Shown here in pieces: positions 25,296-35,800 of a stretch of DNA of 64,000 nucleotides. The stretch is from Brachymonas denitrificans (GTDB lineage Bacteria > Pseudomonadota > Gammaproteobacteria > Burkholderiales > Burkholderiaceae_C). Where the stretch lies: the NCBI RefSeq assembly GCF_907163135.1, contig NZ_CAJQUA010000001.1:1813001-1877000 (forward strand), in the 5' to 3' direction. A program made the translations under genes and the position numbers. The notes beneath the pieces were generated by a model. The model was given only the letters and a program-made list of their open reading frames with translations, was not told where the DNA came from and did not search any database. Position 1 is the stretch's first letter; each line of letters begins with the position of its first letter.

Positions 25296-25736
25296 ATGTT
25301 GATGCAACCCAGCCAGACCGATGTGCGCCGCTACTTCTGCGCCACCTACGCCAAATGGCGCGCCAGCCAGCCGCTGGACGCCATGGAAACGCTGATTGCC
25401 GGCTGGATGGACGAACATCCCGAATACCACGCCGACTTTGCCGACGTGGACGCCGCCATCGCCAGCATGCACCAGCCCGACGAGGCAGGCAGCACCAATC
25501 CCTTTCTGCACCTGTCCATGCACCTCACCATCAGCGAGCAGTGCAGCATCGACCAGCCGCGCGGCATCCGCCAGGCCGTGGAGCTGCTGGCCGCGCGCCG
25601 CGGCGATCTGCACGATGCGCACCACGCCGTGATGGACTGCCTGGGCCGCATGCTGTGGGAAAGCCAGCGCGCCGGCCGCCCGCCGGACGGGCAGTCGTAT
25701 ATCGACTGCGTGCAGCGCAAGGCCACGCAGGACTGA
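25296..25736 (+). CDS. DUF1841 family protein
   Basis: A 146-residue soluble helical protein matching DUF1841. Signatures seen: RYFCATYAKWRASQPL near the start, EHPEYH, NPFLHLSMHLTISEQ and the C-terminal HHAVMDCLGRMLWESQR. Histidine-rich spacing (HLSMHL, HDAHHAVMD) hints at a metal site, but no function is established. The start at ATG 25296 was preferred to the in-frame start 18 bases earlier. It ends 27 bases before ppk2, so they may be co-transcribed. Confidence 0.85.
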   Translation: MLMQPSQTDVRRYFCATYAKWRASQPLDAMETLIAGWMDEHPEYHADFADVDAAIASMHQPDEAGSTNPFLHLSMHLTISEQCSIDQPRGIRQAVELLAARRGDLHDAHHAVMDCLGRMLWESQRAGRPPDGQSYIDCVQRKATQD

Positions 25737-25763
25737 TTTATTGTGAGCACAAGGACATTCACC

Positions 25764-26639
25764 ATGGCCAACAACAAGAACGGCAAGCTGCTGAAGGAAT
25801 GGCAACCCGCGCCCGCCAAGGGCGGTGATGCCGGTGAAGGCTACGGCGCCTATGCACAGGCCAGGCCGGTCAACCTGAAGGATTACGACCCCGGCGCCAA
25901 GCCCTACTCCAGCGGCGACAAGGAGATGGACAAGGCGCAGGTCGAGGTGCTGGCCGAGGAGATCAACCAGCTGCAGGACGTACTGCTGGCCTGCCGCTGC
26001 CACAAGGTGTTGGTGGTGCTGCAGGGGCGCGATGCCGCCGGCAAGGACGGCACGCTGCGTGGCGTGTTCGCCCGTACCAGCCCGCTGGGCGTGCACACCG
26101 TGGGCTGGAAGGCCCCCACCGAGGAAGAGCGCGCCCACGACTACTTGTGGCGCATCCACCAGGCCATGCCGCGCGCCGGCGACATCGTGGTGTTCAACCG
26201 CAGCCATTACGAAGACGTGCTGGTGCCGGTGGTCAAAGGCTGGATCGACGAGAAGACCACGCGCCAGCGTTTTGCCCAGATCAACGACTTCGAGCGCATG
26301 CTGACCGAGACCGGCACCGTCATCATCAAGTGCATGCTGCACATCAGCAAGGAAGAGCAGCGCGAGCGCCTGCAGGAACGCGTGGATGATCCGACCAAGA
26401 ACTGGAAGTTCAACTTCGACGATCTGGAAGCGCGCAAGCAGTGGAATGCCTACAGCGATGCCTACGGCGCCCTGCTCGGCGCCACCAGCACGCCCTGGGC
26501 GCCCTGGACCATCATCCCTTCGGACAGCAAGACGCACCGCAACCTGATGATCGGCACACTGGTGCGCGACCGGCTCAAGGAGCTGAAGCTCGACTATCCG
26601 CCGCCGAACAAGGAGCTGAAAGGGCTGACAATCGAATAA
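25764..26639 (+). CDS. ppk2: Polyphosphate kinase 2 (PPK2 family)
   Basis: PPK2 enzymes transfer phosphate from polyphosphate to nucleotides. The 291-residue single-domain protein has Walker A GRDAAGKDG near residue 88, Walker B FNRSHYEDV near 143, and a C-terminal WKFNFDDLEARKQW. Residue pattern and length most resemble class III PPK2 (Meiothermus type), which phosphorylates both AMP and ADP with polyphosphate. That class call is by eye. ATG 25764 is preceded by AAGGA; the GTG at 25743 is less likely. Confidence 0.92.
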   Translation: MANNKNGKLLKEWQPAPAKGGDAGEGYGAYAQARPVNLKDYDPGAKPYSSGDKEMDKAQVEVLAEEINQLQDVLLACRCHKVLVVLQGRDAAGKDGTLRGVFARTSPLGVHTVGWKAPTEEERAHDYLWRIHQAMPRAGDIVVFNRSHYEDVLVPVVKGWIDEKTTRQRFAQINDFERMLTETGTVIIKCMLHISKEEQRERLQERVDDPTKNWKFNFDDLEARKQWNAYSDAYGALLGATSTPWAPWTIIPSDSKTHRNLMIGTLVRDRLKELKLDYPPPNKELKGLTIE

Positions 26640-26796
26640 GCCTGCGCTGCCGCCGTGCGGCACCATGCCGGCAAGCGGTGTGCAGCATCGTGCGGGGCAG
26701 CTTTCACTACCGTGCGAATGGCAACACGTACCGACACACCGCGATGCCTTTCCTCACCTAACCCATTCTTATCGCCTGATCAACGGATTCTCCACC

Positions 26797-27645
26797 ATGC
26801 AGAAATTCCAGGGTTCTTCCCACTACGTCGCCACCGACGACCTGAAACTCGCGGTCAATGCCGCCATCACTCTCAAGCGCCCGTTGCTGGTCAAGGGCGA
26901 GCCCGGCACCGGCAAGACCATGCTGGCCGAGGAAGTCGCCAGCGAGCTGGGCATGCCGCTGCTGCAGTGGCACATCAAGTCCACAACCAAGGCGCAACAG
27001 GGCCTGTACGAGTACGACGCGGTCAACCGCCTGCGCGATTCGCAGCTGGGCGACGACCGCGTCAAGGACATCCAGAACTACATCGTCAAGGGCGTGCTGT
27101 GGCAGGCCTTCACCGCCGACCAGCCGGTCGCGCTGCTGATTGACGAGATCGACAAGGCCGACATCGAATTCCCGAACGACCTGCTGCGCGAGCTGGACCG
27201 CATGGAGTTCTACTGCTACGAGACGCGCGAGCTGATCAAGGCCAAGCACCGCCCGCTGGTGTTCATCACCTCCAACAATGAAAAGGAATTGCCGGACGCC
27301 TTCCTGCGCCGCTGCTTCTTCCACTACATCCAGTTCCCGGATACGCCCACGCTGGAAAAAATCGTGGAAGTGCACTTCCCCAACCTGCGCCAGGAACTGC
27401 TGGGCGCGGCAATCGAATCGTTCACCACGCTGCGCAGCATTCCCGGCATCAAGAAAAAGCCTTCCACTTCCGAGCTGCTGGACTGGCTCAAGCTGCTGCT
27501 GGCCGAAGACGTGCCGCCGGCGGCGCTCAAGGCGAGCGAAGGAGGCAAGATGCAGGTGCCGCCCATGCTGGGCGCGCTGCTGAAGAACGAGCAGGACCTG
27601 GCCCTGTTCGACAAGCTGGTGGCGATGCAGAACCGCAACCGCTGA
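26797..27645 (+). CDS. MoxR-type AAA+ ATPase
   Basis: A 282-residue AAA+ protein. Walker A GEPGTGKT is at residues 35-42, Walker B ALLIDEIDKAD near 112, sensor 1 VFITSNNEKELPDAFLRRC near 155-175, and a helical lid domain follows. MoxR proteins work with von Willebrand A (VWA) domain partners as chaperone-like machines that mature or remodel metalloenzymes or membrane complexes. The VWA partner is two genes downstream (28357), with an acetyltransferase gene in between. The start at ATG 26797 (MQKFQGSSHYV) begins the conserved region. Confidence 0.92.
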   Translation: MQKFQGSSHYVATDDLKLAVNAAITLKRPLLVKGEPGTGKTMLAEEVASELGMPLLQWHIKSTTKAQQGLYEYDAVNRLRDSQLGDDRVKDIQNYIVKGVLWQAFTADQPVALLIDEIDKADIEFPNDLLRELDRMEFYCYETRELIKAKHRPLVFITSNNEKELPDAFLRRCFFHYIQFPDTPTLEKIVEVHFPNLRQELLGAAIESFTTLRSIPGIKKKPSTSELLDWLKLLLAEDVPPAALKASEGGKMQVPPMLGALLKNEQDLALFDKLVAMQNRNR

Positions 27646-27745
27646 GCCGCGCAGGCGAAGCAGGCGGCTGCGTCACAGAACCGTCATCGCTGCTCAGCAG
27701 GATGCGCTGACCAGCAACCCGTTTCGCCATCACCGGAGCCGCGCC

Positions 27746-28363
27746 ATGAACAACGCCACGACCTGGACCTTTCCCATCACGCTGCGCCGCAACGGCGTGC
27801 GGCTGGAACCGCTCGAACCCCGGCACGCCGAGGGACTGGCTGCTGCTGCCCGCGACGGGGAGCTCTGGAAGCTGCGCGTCACCAGCGTGCCCGCTCCCGG
27901 CGAGGAAGCGGCCTACATCGACACCGCCCTGCAAATGCTGCAGGCCGGCACGCGTCTGCCGTTTGCCGTGGTGGATGAGGCCAGCGAACGTGTGCTCGGC
28001 ACCACCAGCTACCACGACATCGACGCCCCCATCCGCCGCCTGTGCATCGGCCACACCTGGTACGCGCGCAGCGTACAGCGCAGCCATGTGAACACCACCG
28101 CCAAGCTGATGCTGATGGAGCATGCCTTCGAGACGCTCAAGGCCGCCATGGTGGGCTGGCGTACCGACAACTTCAACTTCGCCAGCCAGCGCGCCATCGA
28201 GCGCCTCGGCGCGAAAAAGGATGGCGTGATCCGCCACCACGCGCTGCGCCGCGACGGCACCGTGCGCGATACCGTCATGTACAGCATGGCGGCCGGCGAA
28301 TGGCCCGAGGCCAGGGCGCAATTGCTGTACCGCCTGGCCTTCTACAAGGATTCCCCATGCTGA
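27746..28363 (+). CDS. GNAT family N-acetyltransferase (RimJ/RimL-like)
   Basis: A 205-residue acetyltransferase of the RimJ/RimL type. It has RLEPLEPRHAEGL at the start, the central GTTSYHDIDAP and IGHTWYARSVQRSHVNTTAKLMLMEHAFE (the acetyl-CoA binding stretch), and VGWRTDNFNFASQRAIERLGAKKDG near the end. It would acetylate an amine, perhaps a protein N terminus or antibiotic; the target is unknown. Its stop overlaps the start of the VWA gene by seven bases, tying it to the MoxR/VWA pair. Confidence 0.9.
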   Translation: MNNATTWTFPITLRRNGVRLEPLEPRHAEGLAAAARDGELWKLRVTSVPAPGEEAAYIDTALQMLQAGTRLPFAVVDEASERVLGTTSYHDIDAPIRRLCIGHTWYARSVQRSHVNTTAKLMLMEHAFETLKAAMVGWRTDNFNFASQRAIERLGAKKDGVIRHHALRRDGTVRDTVMYSMAAGEWPEARAQLLYRLAFYKDSPC

Positions 28364-29541
28364 TCCCCTTTTTCCAGGCGTTACGCAACGCCAAGGTACC
28401 GGTGTCGGTACGCGAATTCCTGACGCTGCTCGAAGCGCTGCAGGCCAATGTGGTCGGCCCCGAAAGCGACGCCTGCAGTATGGACGACTTCTACTTCCTG
28501 GCCCGCACCTGCCTGGTGAAGGACGAGCGCCATTTCGACAAGTTCGACCAGGCCTTCGGGATGTATTTCAAGGGCATCGAGCATGTGGGCGAGATCCTGA
28601 AAGAGATCCCCGCGGACTGGCTGAAGCAGACCTTCGAGAAGCTGCTCACGCCCGAGGAAAAGGCCAAAATCGAGGCCATGGGCTGGGACGAGCTGATGGA
28701 AACGCTGAAGAAGCGGCTCGAGGAACAGAAAGAGCGCCACGCCGGCGGAAGCAAGTGGATCGGCACCGGCGGCACCTCGCCCTTCGGCCACGGCGGCTAC
28801 AACCCGGCCGGCATCCGCATCGGCGGCGCCAGCCGCAACCGCAGCGCCGTCAAGGTCTGGGAAAAGCGCGCCTACCGCGACTACGACGACAGCCAGGAAC
28901 TGGGCACGCGCAACATCAAGATGGCCCTGCGCAAGCTGCGCAAGTTCGCGCGCCAGGGCGCGCACGAGGAACTGGCGCTGGACGCCACCATCCGCGCCAC
29001 CGCGGCCAATGCCGGCTGGCTCGACATCCGCATGCAGCCCGAGCGCCACAACACCGTGAAGGTGCTGCTGCTGATGGACGTGGGCGGCACCATGGACGAC
29101 CACATCCAGCGCGTGGAAGAGCTGTTCAGCGCGGCCAAGACCGAGTTCAAGCACCTGGAGTTCTACTACTTCCACAACTGCGTCTACGACTACATGTGGA
29201 AGAACAACCACCGCCGCTATGCGGAAAAGTTCCCGACCTGGGACATCATCCGCAAGTACAACAAGGACTACAAGCTGATCTTCGTGGGCGACGCCACCAT
29301 GAGCCCGTACGAGATCCTGCAGCCGGGCGGCAGCGTGGAGTACAACAACGAGGAAGCCGGCGCGGTCTGGCTGCAGCGCCTGCTGCAGGCCTTCCCCAAG
29401 CACATCTGGATCAACCCCGAGCCGCAGGGCGTGTGGCAGTACCGGCAGAGCATCGACATCATCCAGCAGATCGTCGGGCACGGAAAGATGGTGCCGCTGA
29501 CGCTGCAGGGGCTGGAAACGGGGATGAAGACGCTGTTGTGA
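28357..29541 (+). CDS. VWA domain protein (CoxE-like), MoxR partner
   Basis: A 394-residue protein. Residues 1-150 are a helical region with a charged coiled stretch and a Gly-rich linker (GTGGTSPFGHGGYNPAG). A von Willebrand A domain follows from about residue 225: KVLLLMDVGGTMDDHI (metal-site segment with DVGGT in place of the usual DxSxS), FYYFHNCVYDYMW and YKLIFVGDATMSPYEI. With the MoxR ATPase upstream it probably forms a chaperone-like module; no client gene is obvious. The start at ATG 28357 overlaps the acetyltransferase stop. It converges on the Tsx-like pseudogene. Confidence 0.9.
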   Translation: MLIPFFQALRNAKVPVSVREFLTLLEALQANVVGPESDACSMDDFYFLARTCLVKDERHFDKFDQAFGMYFKGIEHVGEILKEIPADWLKQTFEKLLTPEEKAKIEAMGWDELMETLKKRLEEQKERHAGGSKWIGTGGTSPFGHGGYNPAGIRIGGASRNRSAVKVWEKRAYRDYDDSQELGTRNIKMALRKLRKFARQGAHEELALDATIRATAANAGWLDIRMQPERHNTVKVLLLMDVGGTMDDHIQRVEELFSAAKTEFKHLEFYYFHNCVYDYMWKNNHRRYAEKFPTWDIIRKYNKDYKLIFVGDATMSPYEILQPGGSVEYNNEEAGAVWLQRLLQAFPKHIWINPEPQGVWQYRQSIDIIQQIVGHGKMVPLTLQGLETGMKTLL

Positions 29542-29567
29542 GCGCGGGGGCCTTGGGCCCTCCTGGC

Positions 29568-30398
29568 TCAGAAGTGGTATTCCGCGCTCACGTAGGGCGT
29601 TTTCGCGGTCGCGCCCGGCACGCTGACGGGGTTGCCGAACTTGGCGCGCCAGTATTCATAGCCGAAACCGGCCTTGAGCTGGCCCTGGCGCAGGCCGAAT
29701 TTCGGGCCGAGGTCATACATCAGGTTCGCATTGACATGGGTTTCGGGCGAAGTCGGGCCGCCGAACTCGTTCTGCCCCTTGGCCGCGATGTACTGCCCGT
29801 AGCCCCCGAACTGCCAGTTGCTGTTGCCCAGCGGAATGCCCCAGGACAAGTCCAGCACCGGGTGCGTCTTGTACCAGTAGCGGCTGGGCAGCTTGGCTGC
29901 GGCCGGGTCATTGCTTTCCCACATCGCCAGCACGCTCAGGTTCAGAAAGCCCTGCGGCACGTCCATGATGAAGGTCGGGCCGGCCACGAAGGTGCGCGTG
30001 CGTGAGCCGTATTCGGGGCTGTTCTTGGTGTTCAGGTCGAAACCCACCGTGGCGCCCACGCTCTTGACCGGGCCGAAGCTCAGGTCCTTCTGGCTGATCT
30101 TGCCGAAATCGAACAGGCGGCGATAGATCAGATAGGCCTCGGTGGCCTTGTTGTCGACCGCGTCGGATTTCAGCAGGTCGAGGTTGACGAAGTTGCCGCC
30201 CCAGCTGTCGCCATCCACATAGCGGGCGGTGACGATGTTCTTGGCGATGGGCGCGCCATCGGCCACATAGGGTTCCTTTTAGCGCGTGCCGTAGGTATAG
30301 GTGAGCGAGAAATCGCTCCATTCGGCGGCGCTGGCGGCCAGCGTGGTCATGCTCAGGGCGGCAGCAAGCGCTGCTCGCGTGGGGGTAAAGAGGGACAT
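29568..30398 (-). pseudogene. Tsx-like outer-membrane channel gene interrupted by an in-frame stop
   Basis: Read from ATG 30398, the gene encodes a signal peptide (about 25 residues, ending AASAAEWSDF) and a beta-barrel of the nucleoside-channel (Tsx-like) type ending in the barrel signature SAEYHF. Codon 40 (30279-30281 on the plus strand) is TAA, between YTYGTR and KEPYVADGAP. The frame is otherwise open for 276 codons, so a single base change (for example TAC to TAA) explains it. AAGGA lies seven bases before an in-frame GTG at 30266, which could restart translation but without a signal peptide. A sequencing error is possible. If intact it would admit nucleosides or similar small solutes. 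Confidence 0.8.
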
Positions 30399-30728
30399 GG
30401 TGTGTTGAGGGAAAGAAAACGGGGCATCCGCATGCCCCGGTGAATCGCGCCGGGCATTGTGCCAGCCGGCACCTTGCGCTTGTCTGCTTCGTCAGACAAA
30501 TTGCGCTGTCAGGACGCTCGCCCTATCGGGCAAGCAACAGGCAAGGAGTCCGTCAGCGCGGGCAGAAGCCTGGTCCGCGGTCGGCACCGCCACTGCCGCC
30601 TGCGTAAACGGTGACTGAAAGGATTCCTGTTTACATCTGGGCACCAGACAGGCACGCAGAATGCGCTACAGTGTGCGTTGCCCCGAGGCAGGGTCGCGCG
30701 TGCGTGCTTTTTTCTTGCAGCGCGCTCG
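30399..30728. other. Divergent intergenic region with two stem-loops
   Basis: The only gene-free stretch above 300 bases. It holds a stem GGGGCAT/ATGCCCC (30421-30438) which, read on the minus strand, is followed by GTTTTCTTTC and sits 23 bases before the Tsx-like start. It also holds a 7-bp stem TTGTCTG/CAGACAA (30480-30499). The first could be a leader attenuator or transcription stop, the second an operator or hairpin. I see no convincing promoter for tamA and no tRNA or known riboswitch. Confidence 0.45.
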
Positions 30729-32888
30729 ATGGCCACTGCTCCAGCCACTGCCCGCCTGTCCAGTCCCTTGCAATCCACGCTTTCGTCCTGCCGCTTTCTG
30801 CCCTGGCCCCTGCCCCTCCCCTTGCTGGCTGGAGCCGTGCTGGCGGGTGCGTGCACGGGCGCTCATGCCCAGGCGGCCACGGCCAGCGAACTGGCGCCAC
30901 AGCCCGCCAGCACAGAAAGCACCCGTTCCGCCCAGCCGCAGCCGGCTGCCGATCTGGCGCAAACCGGTGCGGAGGGCACGACGCCCGCGAGCGAAGACCC
31001 TGCCTTCTCCCCCGTTTCGCAAGGCAAGTCCTTCGACATCCGCATCGAATCGCCCGACGACGATATCCGCACGCTGCTGGAGCGTCATCTGGAACTCAAG
31101 CGCTACCAGAAGGTGTCCGACCTGGACGATGCCGAACTGCGCCAGTTGCTGAGCAACTCCGAAACCAATATCCGCCAGCTGCTGGGCACGCAAGGCTATT
31201 TCACGCCCGAGATCCGGCAGGAACTGCAGGCCCACGTGGCCAGTACCACCGCCGAAGCGCGCGGCCCGCTGCCCGAGGTCGTGATCACGGTCGAGCCCGG
31301 CCCGCGCACCGTGGTGCAGCAGGTCGACCTGACCTTTGGCGGCGCCATCACCAATTACCCGCCCGCCCTGCCCCAGCTCGGCGAGATCTACAACGGCTGG
31401 GGCCTGCCGCAGGGCGACCCGTTCACGCAAACGGCCTGGAGCGATGCCAAGACGCTGGCCCTGCGGGGTCTGCAGGCTGAGCGCTTCCCCACCGCCAAGC
31501 TGGCCGAGAGCCAGGCCGTAATCGACCCCGATACCAGCAGCGCCAACCTGCGCATCGACTACGACTCCGGCCCGGTGTACAAGTACGGCCCGGTGCAGAT
31601 CAAGGGCGCCGAGCGTTACGATCCGGTCATCATCGAACGCCTCACGCGCGTGCGGCCCGGCGCCGACTACAAGCAGCGCGACATGGTCGATGCGCAGCAG
31701 CGCCTGCTCGACAGCGGCTACTACACCGGCGCCTTCGTCAGCATCGACACCACCCCCGAATCCAACCCGGAAAACGCCCCGGTTCTGGTGCAGGTGCAAG
31801 AGGCCAAGCTGCAGAAGCTGGTGCTGGGCGTTGGCTTCAGCACCGATCGCGGGCCGCGCGTCTCGATCGACCACACGCACAACAAGGAGCCGGTTTTCGG
31901 CTGGCGCGGCATCAACAAGCTGCAGGTGGACAAGGTGCGCCAGGCCTTCAGCACCAGCCTGCTGGCGCCGCCCGATGACAAGCTCTGGCGCTGGCTGGCC
32001 AACGCCTCGGTCACGCGCGAGAAGTACGACGACATCATCTTCAATACGCAACAGCTGCGCTTCGGCCGCACCAAGCTCGAGAAGAGCATCGACCGCACCT
32101 ACTACCTGCAGTACGACCACGGCAGCACCCGCTTCAGCGATGGGGAGAAGGAAGCGTCGCAGGCGCTCAGCGCCAACTATGTGTGGACCTACCGCCGCTT
32201 CAACAGCCAGACCTATCCCACCAGCGGCTACGGCATCGGGCTGGAGGTGGGCGGCGGCTTTACCCTGCAGCCGCAGCGCACACCATTTGGCCGCTTTGCC
32301 GCACGCTACCTCGGCTTCCTGTCGCTGGACGAGGGCCTGCGCGAAGGCGTGGGCAAGGCACTGCCGCTGCGTCAGGACCTGAAGGCCATCGCCACCGGCA
32401 ATGCCGCAGGCCTGAGTGCGCAACCGCTGCTGCAGGCGCCGACAGCTTCCAGCGTGCTAAAGCGCCGCAACGGCGAACTGGTGGTGCGGCTGGAAGGGGC
32501 AGGGCTTTATGCCAAGCAGGACGCCGTCATCCCCTACAACCTGCTGTTCCTGACCGGCGGTGATGCCACCGTGCGCGGCTATGGCTACCAGGATATCGGG
32601 GTGGACTCCGGCGACGGCTACGGCGAACCCGGCCGCTACATGGTGGCCGGCAGCCTGGAATACCGCCGTCCGCTGTTCCTGCGCGGCAAGCCGTCGGACT
32701 GGGATACGGTGGTCTATATGGATGCCGGCTCGGTCGCCAACCGCCCGCAGGACCTGCGCCCGCTCAAGGTGGGCGTGGGTGCCGGTGCGCTCTGGCGCAG
32801 CCCGGTGGGGCCGGTGCAGATGTCGGTGGCCTACGGCATCCAGAGCAAAAAGGTGCGGCTGCACATGAACCTGGGATTCACGTTCTGA
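30729..32888 (+). CDS. tamA: Translocation and assembly module subunit TamA
   Basis: TamA is the outer-membrane Omp85-family half of the TamAB system, which helps move lipids and some autotransporters to the outer membrane. The 719-residue protein has a signal region ending around GAHAQA (residue 47), a low-complexity linker, then POTRA domains from about residue 100. The C-terminal surface-antigen barrel from about residue 350 contains FLTGGDATVRGYGYQDIG (the VRGY/F loop motif) and a terminal LGFTF. The start was placed at ATG 30729; an upstream in-frame TTG would add 17 codons. tamB follows with a one-base overlap. Confidence 0.93.
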   Translation: MATAPATARLSSPLQSTLSSCRFLPWPLPLPLLAGAVLAGACTGAHAQAATASELAPQPASTESTRSAQPQPAADLAQTGAEGTTPASEDPAFSPVSQGKSFDIRIESPDDDIRTLLERHLELKRYQKVSDLDDAELRQLLSNSETNIRQLLGTQGYFTPEIRQELQAHVASTTAEARGPLPEVVITVEPGPRTVVQQVDLTFGGAITNYPPALPQLGEIYNGWGLPQGDPFTQTAWSDAKTLALRGLQAERFPTAKLAESQAVIDPDTSSANLRIDYDSGPVYKYGPVQIKGAERYDPVIIERLTRVRPGADYKQRDMVDAQQRLLDSGYYTGAFVSIDTTPESNPENAPVLVQVQEAKLQKLVLGVGFSTDRGPRVSIDHTHNKEPVFGWRGINKLQVDKVRQAFSTSLLAPPDDKLWRWLANASVTREKYDDIIFNTQQLRFGRTKLEKSIDRTYYLQYDHGSTRFSDGEKEASQALSANYVWTYRRFNSQTYPTSGYGIGLEVGGGFTLQPQRTPFGRFAARYLGFLSLDEGLREGVGKALPLRQDLKAIATGNAAGLSAQPLLQAPTASSVLKRRNGELVVRLEGAGLYAKQDAVIPYNLLFLTGGDATVRGYGYQDIGVDSGDGYGEPGRYMVAGSLEYRRPLFLRGKPSDWDTVVYMDAGSVANRPQDLRPLKVGVGAGALWRSPVGPVQMSVAYGIQSKKVRLHMNLGFTF

Positions 32889-35800
32889 TGGCAAAGGCGC
32901 CTCTTCCTCCCGTCGACCCTGCAGCTGCCAGCGACGCACCGCCCGCGCTGACGCGCCGCCAGCGTCTGGGCCGCGCCGCCCGGCGCACCGCGCGCTGGAG
33001 CGCCTGGTCCATCTTCGGCCTGATCCTGCTGATCGGGCTGGTCGGCACCGGCGTCTGGTACTGGTCGGCACGCGACCAGTCGCTGGCTACCGTACTGCAC
33101 ATCATCCAGGGCTACATGCCCTCCACCATGACGCTGCAAGCCGACGGCGTGAGTGGCACCGTGCGCCAGGGCGGCCATATCGACCGCCTGATCTGGACCA
33201 GCCAGGGCACCGACGCAGGCGGCTACACCGGCGGCGAACTGGTGGTGACACTCGACAATGTGGACGTGGGCTGGGAGCTGGCCGCCCTGTGGGACCGCGC
33301 GACGCGCTTCAGCAAGGTGCACGTGCGCACCGCCACGCTGCAGGACACTCGCATCGCCAAGCCGGTCACTGCGCCCAAGCAAGCCTTGCAGTCGTTCACG
33401 CTGCCGGTCAGCGTGGAACTGCCGTTCCGGATCGACACGCTGCGCATCGTCGGCAAGCAGCAGGATGAGGATATCAAGTACCAGTCGCCCGAAGAGGCAG
33501 CAGCCAAGGCTTCGGCCGCCAAGCGCGCCGAGGACAGGCGGGAGCAGTCCGTCCAGCGCAAGCGCCTGCAGGCGCCGGCCGTGTCCGGCAGTGCCGCCAC
33601 ACCGGCAGAGCTGGTCGCCTCTGCGGCCGGGCTCGCCGCCTCGGCAGCCAGCGGCGAGGAACTGTTGCCTGCAGAGGCAGCGCCCGCACCCACCGTCCCC
33701 GCGCGCGATACCGTCATCACCAACCTGCACGGGCGCTACGACTACGACCGCGTCACGGCGCAGCACACCCTGCGCCTGGATGGCCTGACCGTAGCCAACG
33801 GCACTTACGAGGCCGATGCCAGAATCGATGGCAAGGCTCCCATGCGCACCGACATCAGCGCCCGGGGCTTGCTGCACCTGCCTGCCAGCAACAGCATGCC
33901 GGCGCAGCGCCTGCAGGCCAGCGCACAGATCCGCGGGACGCTGGCCGGGCCGGATGCGCTGCTGGATGTGGATGCGACCGTGGTGCCCTTGCAGCTGATT
34001 CCTGCGGCGACCGGGGGCCAGGCGTCGGCCCCTGCCCCCGCCGCCAAAGCGCAAGCCGAAGTCCCTGCGACGCAAGGCACGCGCCTGCAGCTGCAGGCCG
34101 GTGTCCATCCCTGGAAAACCCAGCCGCTGGCCCGTGCCCGCGCCCAATGGCAGCAACTGGACGTGCAGGCCTTCTGGCCGAGCGCACCGCGCACGCGCCT
34201 GCACGGGGCGCTGGCGCTGGAGCCGGTCGCGTCCGGCAAGGTGGCGCAAGCCACACCCCATGTTCCCCGCTCCCCCGCCTCGGCCCCGCCAGCGAGCCAG
34301 GCTCCCGGCATGCTCGGCTTCCTGGGTGACACGCAATGGAAAGCCTGGATCCAGGCCAGCAACGACGAAGCAGGCGCCTGGGACAAGGGCCTGCTGCCCC
34401 TGAGCCAGCTCGATGCCCAGCTGCACTACCAGCGCGGCGCGCTCGACATCCAGCGCCTGCTGCTGAACCAGGGCCGCAACGGCGGCACGCTGCAAGGCAG
34501 CGGCCGCTACCTGCCGGAACAAGGCTGGACCGGCGACGTCACCGTCAGCCACCTCAACCCCGGCCTGATCGACACGCGACTGGCCGCCGCCCCGATCAGC
34601 GGAGCGCTGAAAGCCAGTTCGCCGCTGACCAGCGGCCAGGCGCTGGCCCAGGTGCCCGTCGATTTCACCATCCTGCTGCGCTCGGACGGCGACAGCAAGG
34701 GCCGCGCCGCGCAGGCGGCCAAGGGCCTGGCCGTCGATGTGATCGACGTGCAGGGAAAGTGGCAGAACGACACCGTCACCCTGCCACGCATCCTGGCCCG
34801 CTCGCACGATGCCGAACTGAAAGGCAGCGGCAGCTACTCGGTGCCGACCAAGGCCGCGCAGGCCGATCTCGACCTCGCGCTGCCCGGCACCCGTGGCAGC
34901 GTCAAGGGCATGCTGAGCGAGGCTAACGGACAGGGCAGGCTGCAACTGGCCATCGCCAATCTGCAGCAAACCCTGAACTGGCTGCAGCAATGGCCGGGCA
35001 CCGAAGGCCTGCGCAAGCAGATCGCCAGCGGCAGCATCCGGCTGGACGGCAGCTGGCGCGGCGGCTGGCAGAACAACGGGCGCAACCTCCAACTGAACGC
35101 CCTGCTCGACGCCCCCGCCCTCACCCTGAACACCGCCGGTCAGCCGGCAGAATCCGCCACCTACCTGCGCAACACGCGCCTGAGTGTGAACGGCACACTG
35201 GCCAACGCCGCCATCGAGGGCCGCAGCGAGATGCAGCAAGGCACGCGCGACATGCGCGTGGCGCTGCGCGGCAGTGGCGGCAAGCTGGCCAACGGCTGGC
35301 AGGCCAACCTGCAGGCCACGCAACTGCAGCTGCGCGATACCTTGCAGAACAAGGCCTGGCAGGCTGCCCTCGCCAACCCGGTGCAGATCCGCCTGCTGCA
35401 ATCCGGCAACACCCTGCAAGCGACAACCGGCGCCTTTCGCATCGACCTGACCGGCTCCGTACCGGGCAACGCACACATCCTGGCCGAGCCGATCCACTAC
35501 GTGCGAAGCGGCGGTGGCTACACGCTGAGCAGCAAGGGCCGCCTGAGCGAAGTGCCGCTGGAATGGGTGGACGCACTGATGAGCAGTTCCATCAGCGGCT
35601 CCGGCCTGACGGGCGACCTCACCCTGGCCGGCAACTGGGACGTGCAGCTCGGCAACGCCATGCGCATCAACGCCACGCTGCAACGCAGCCAGGGCGACCT
35701 GATCGTGCAGGCCGGCGGCATGGGCGCACGCGGCCGCGTGCAGGCCGGCATACGCACCGCGCGCCTGGACATCACAGGAAACGGTGGTGCCATCCAGGGC

